Shown piece after piece: positions 20,114-21,079 of a stretch of 21,079 bases of DNA; position 1 is the stretch's first letter; each line of letters begins with the position of its first letter. Location of the stretch: NCBI GenBank assembly GCA_019649035.1, contig BMAT01010078.1:13591-34669 (forward strand). Direction: 5' to 3'. Made by a program: the position numbers and the translations under genes. The stretch comes from Elysia marginata (lineage: Eukaryota > Mollusca > Gastropoda > Plakobranchidae). Under the pieces are notes generated by a model. That model had not been told where the DNA came from. It saw nothing but the letters and a program-made list of their open reading frames with translations, and searched no databases.

Positions 20114-21079
20114 CTTTACAGACTTTTTATACCAAATAATTTCAGACTTGTTTTTAAAATGATTAGTCGGAATTAAATTGATACAAAAAATAGAGACATA
20201 TGTATCCAGCAAATAACATTGTACACCACTTAGAATGTTTGACAATCATACTGTACTTTCCAAAGATTCGATTTTGGTCAAGAATTACTTAACAGTGCCA
20301 AGCGTTGACACACTGTAGTTCTGCAATGTGTTGTTTTCTTTCGGAAATCATTATAACTATATGTACGTACAGAGTCTATTTTCGACAATTTCCACAAGTC
20401 TATAATGACATTTATTGAAACTAAAAACTCGATTGCACACACTCGTCTCTTCTTTCTGTCAACCTCAGTTCTTTTATGAATGTGTCTTAGCCACAATTTC
20501 TTCTCTCTTTCTAACTTTCCCTCAATCAGCATGTTTTGTTTTGTTTTGGAAACCATATTTCTGAAGGTACTGAATAATACACTTAATGTCACTACCATCC
20601 CTTTTTGTCTCTTTTTTGACTTTACAATTCGTGGAAACGAACAATATTAGCTTTCCCCTCTCATTCCTTCTCGCTCCACACTTTCTTTCTCTCCTCCCCT
20701 CCAACTCGCTCATCATTGCAGCTAAGCTTAATTTTCTCCAAGAATTGATCCATCGGTCGAGACTAGACTAGACTAGATCTAAAGTTCGGTCTAGGCCAAT
20801 GGATCCAATACAGACCACGGCTTTCTCGGGGGCGATGCTCTTACATAAAACTCTGCGTTACACCAGGCACGGGCTAGATAACACAAAGCTCGTATTGAGA
20901 AGTCACTTTGCTAGCAGCCTTTATTGTTGACGGTATACTTGTAAGAAAAATAAATAAAAAATACTACAACAGTTTACATGCCTCTTCTACTCTTGTCTCT
21001 TTTTTATCTAATTTTCTTTTCTTCTAGATCCTTCACTTACAACATCTACCCTCTCTCTCTCTTTCTCTCTCTCTCTCTC

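Larger units (their letters stand above)
17770..21079 (-). other. Presumed upstream neuroligin intron
   Basis: The first visible exon begins with a phase-1 acceptor at 17769, so this stretch is intronic unless an exon was missed. I found none of the expected preceding neuroligin blocks. It holds pyrimidine-rich plus-strand DNA at about 18640-18990 and 20985-21079, a TTG repeat, and three GACTA units near 20762. Weak frames at 19483-19767 and 19269-19508 overlap on opposite strands and resemble nothing known to me. Confidence 0.6.

Noticed and set aside
1..21079. CRISPR arrays, operons, phage or bacterial systems
   Set aside because: The window has spliced eukaryotic gene structure, SINEs and microsatellites. 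No regularly spaced repeats with unique spacers or clustered prokaryotic genes are present.

Overview
The window looks like nuclear DNA of an invertebrate animal, most likely a mollusc and possibly a gastropod. It is AT-rich and almost gene-free, with many microsatellites and tRNA-derived SINE-like elements, and it carries a spliced gene with canonical GT-AG introns. The organism call is inference: the protein resembles protostome neuroligins and the repeat style suits molluscs, but nothing fixes the species.

The only gene I can support is a neuroligin on the minus strand. Five coding exons are visible, from upstream to downstream: 17769-17584, 15164-14496, 12798-12657, 11033-10918 and 10264-8583. 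Their intron phases are 1, 1, 2 and 1, and they join into one open frame of 931 residues ending in TAA. The fragment holds the C-terminal two thirds of the cholinesterase-like domain (nucleophile Ser replaced by Gly), a Ser/Thr/Pro-rich stalk, one transmembrane helix, a cytoplasmic tail of about 371 residues rich in Gly, Ser, His and Pro, and a C-terminal class I PDZ ligand. The signal peptide and N-terminal exons must lie beyond position 21079.

By region: 1-8582 is downstream of the stop codon and holds the 3'UTR (extent unknown), SINE-like elements, hairpins, a 60-bp tandem duplication and an ATA/TAA microsatellite. 8583-17769 is the exon and intron block; its introns hold a TTC (GAA in the transcript) repeat, a TAGA/ACAGA-type degenerate repeat field, a tandem repeat beside a splice donor, two candidate MITEs and a SINE. 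17770-21079 is presumably neuroligin intron, with pyrimidine-rich DNA and one odd start-less open frame on the plus strand.

No multi-gene system, operon, CRISPR array or genuine tRNA/rRNA gene is present. The most interesting points are the long neuroligin tail, an in-frame tandem copy of a splice donor, a TTAA-flanked inverted-repeat element, a near-perfect 21-bp hairpin, and the start-less frame near 18.2-18.45 kb.
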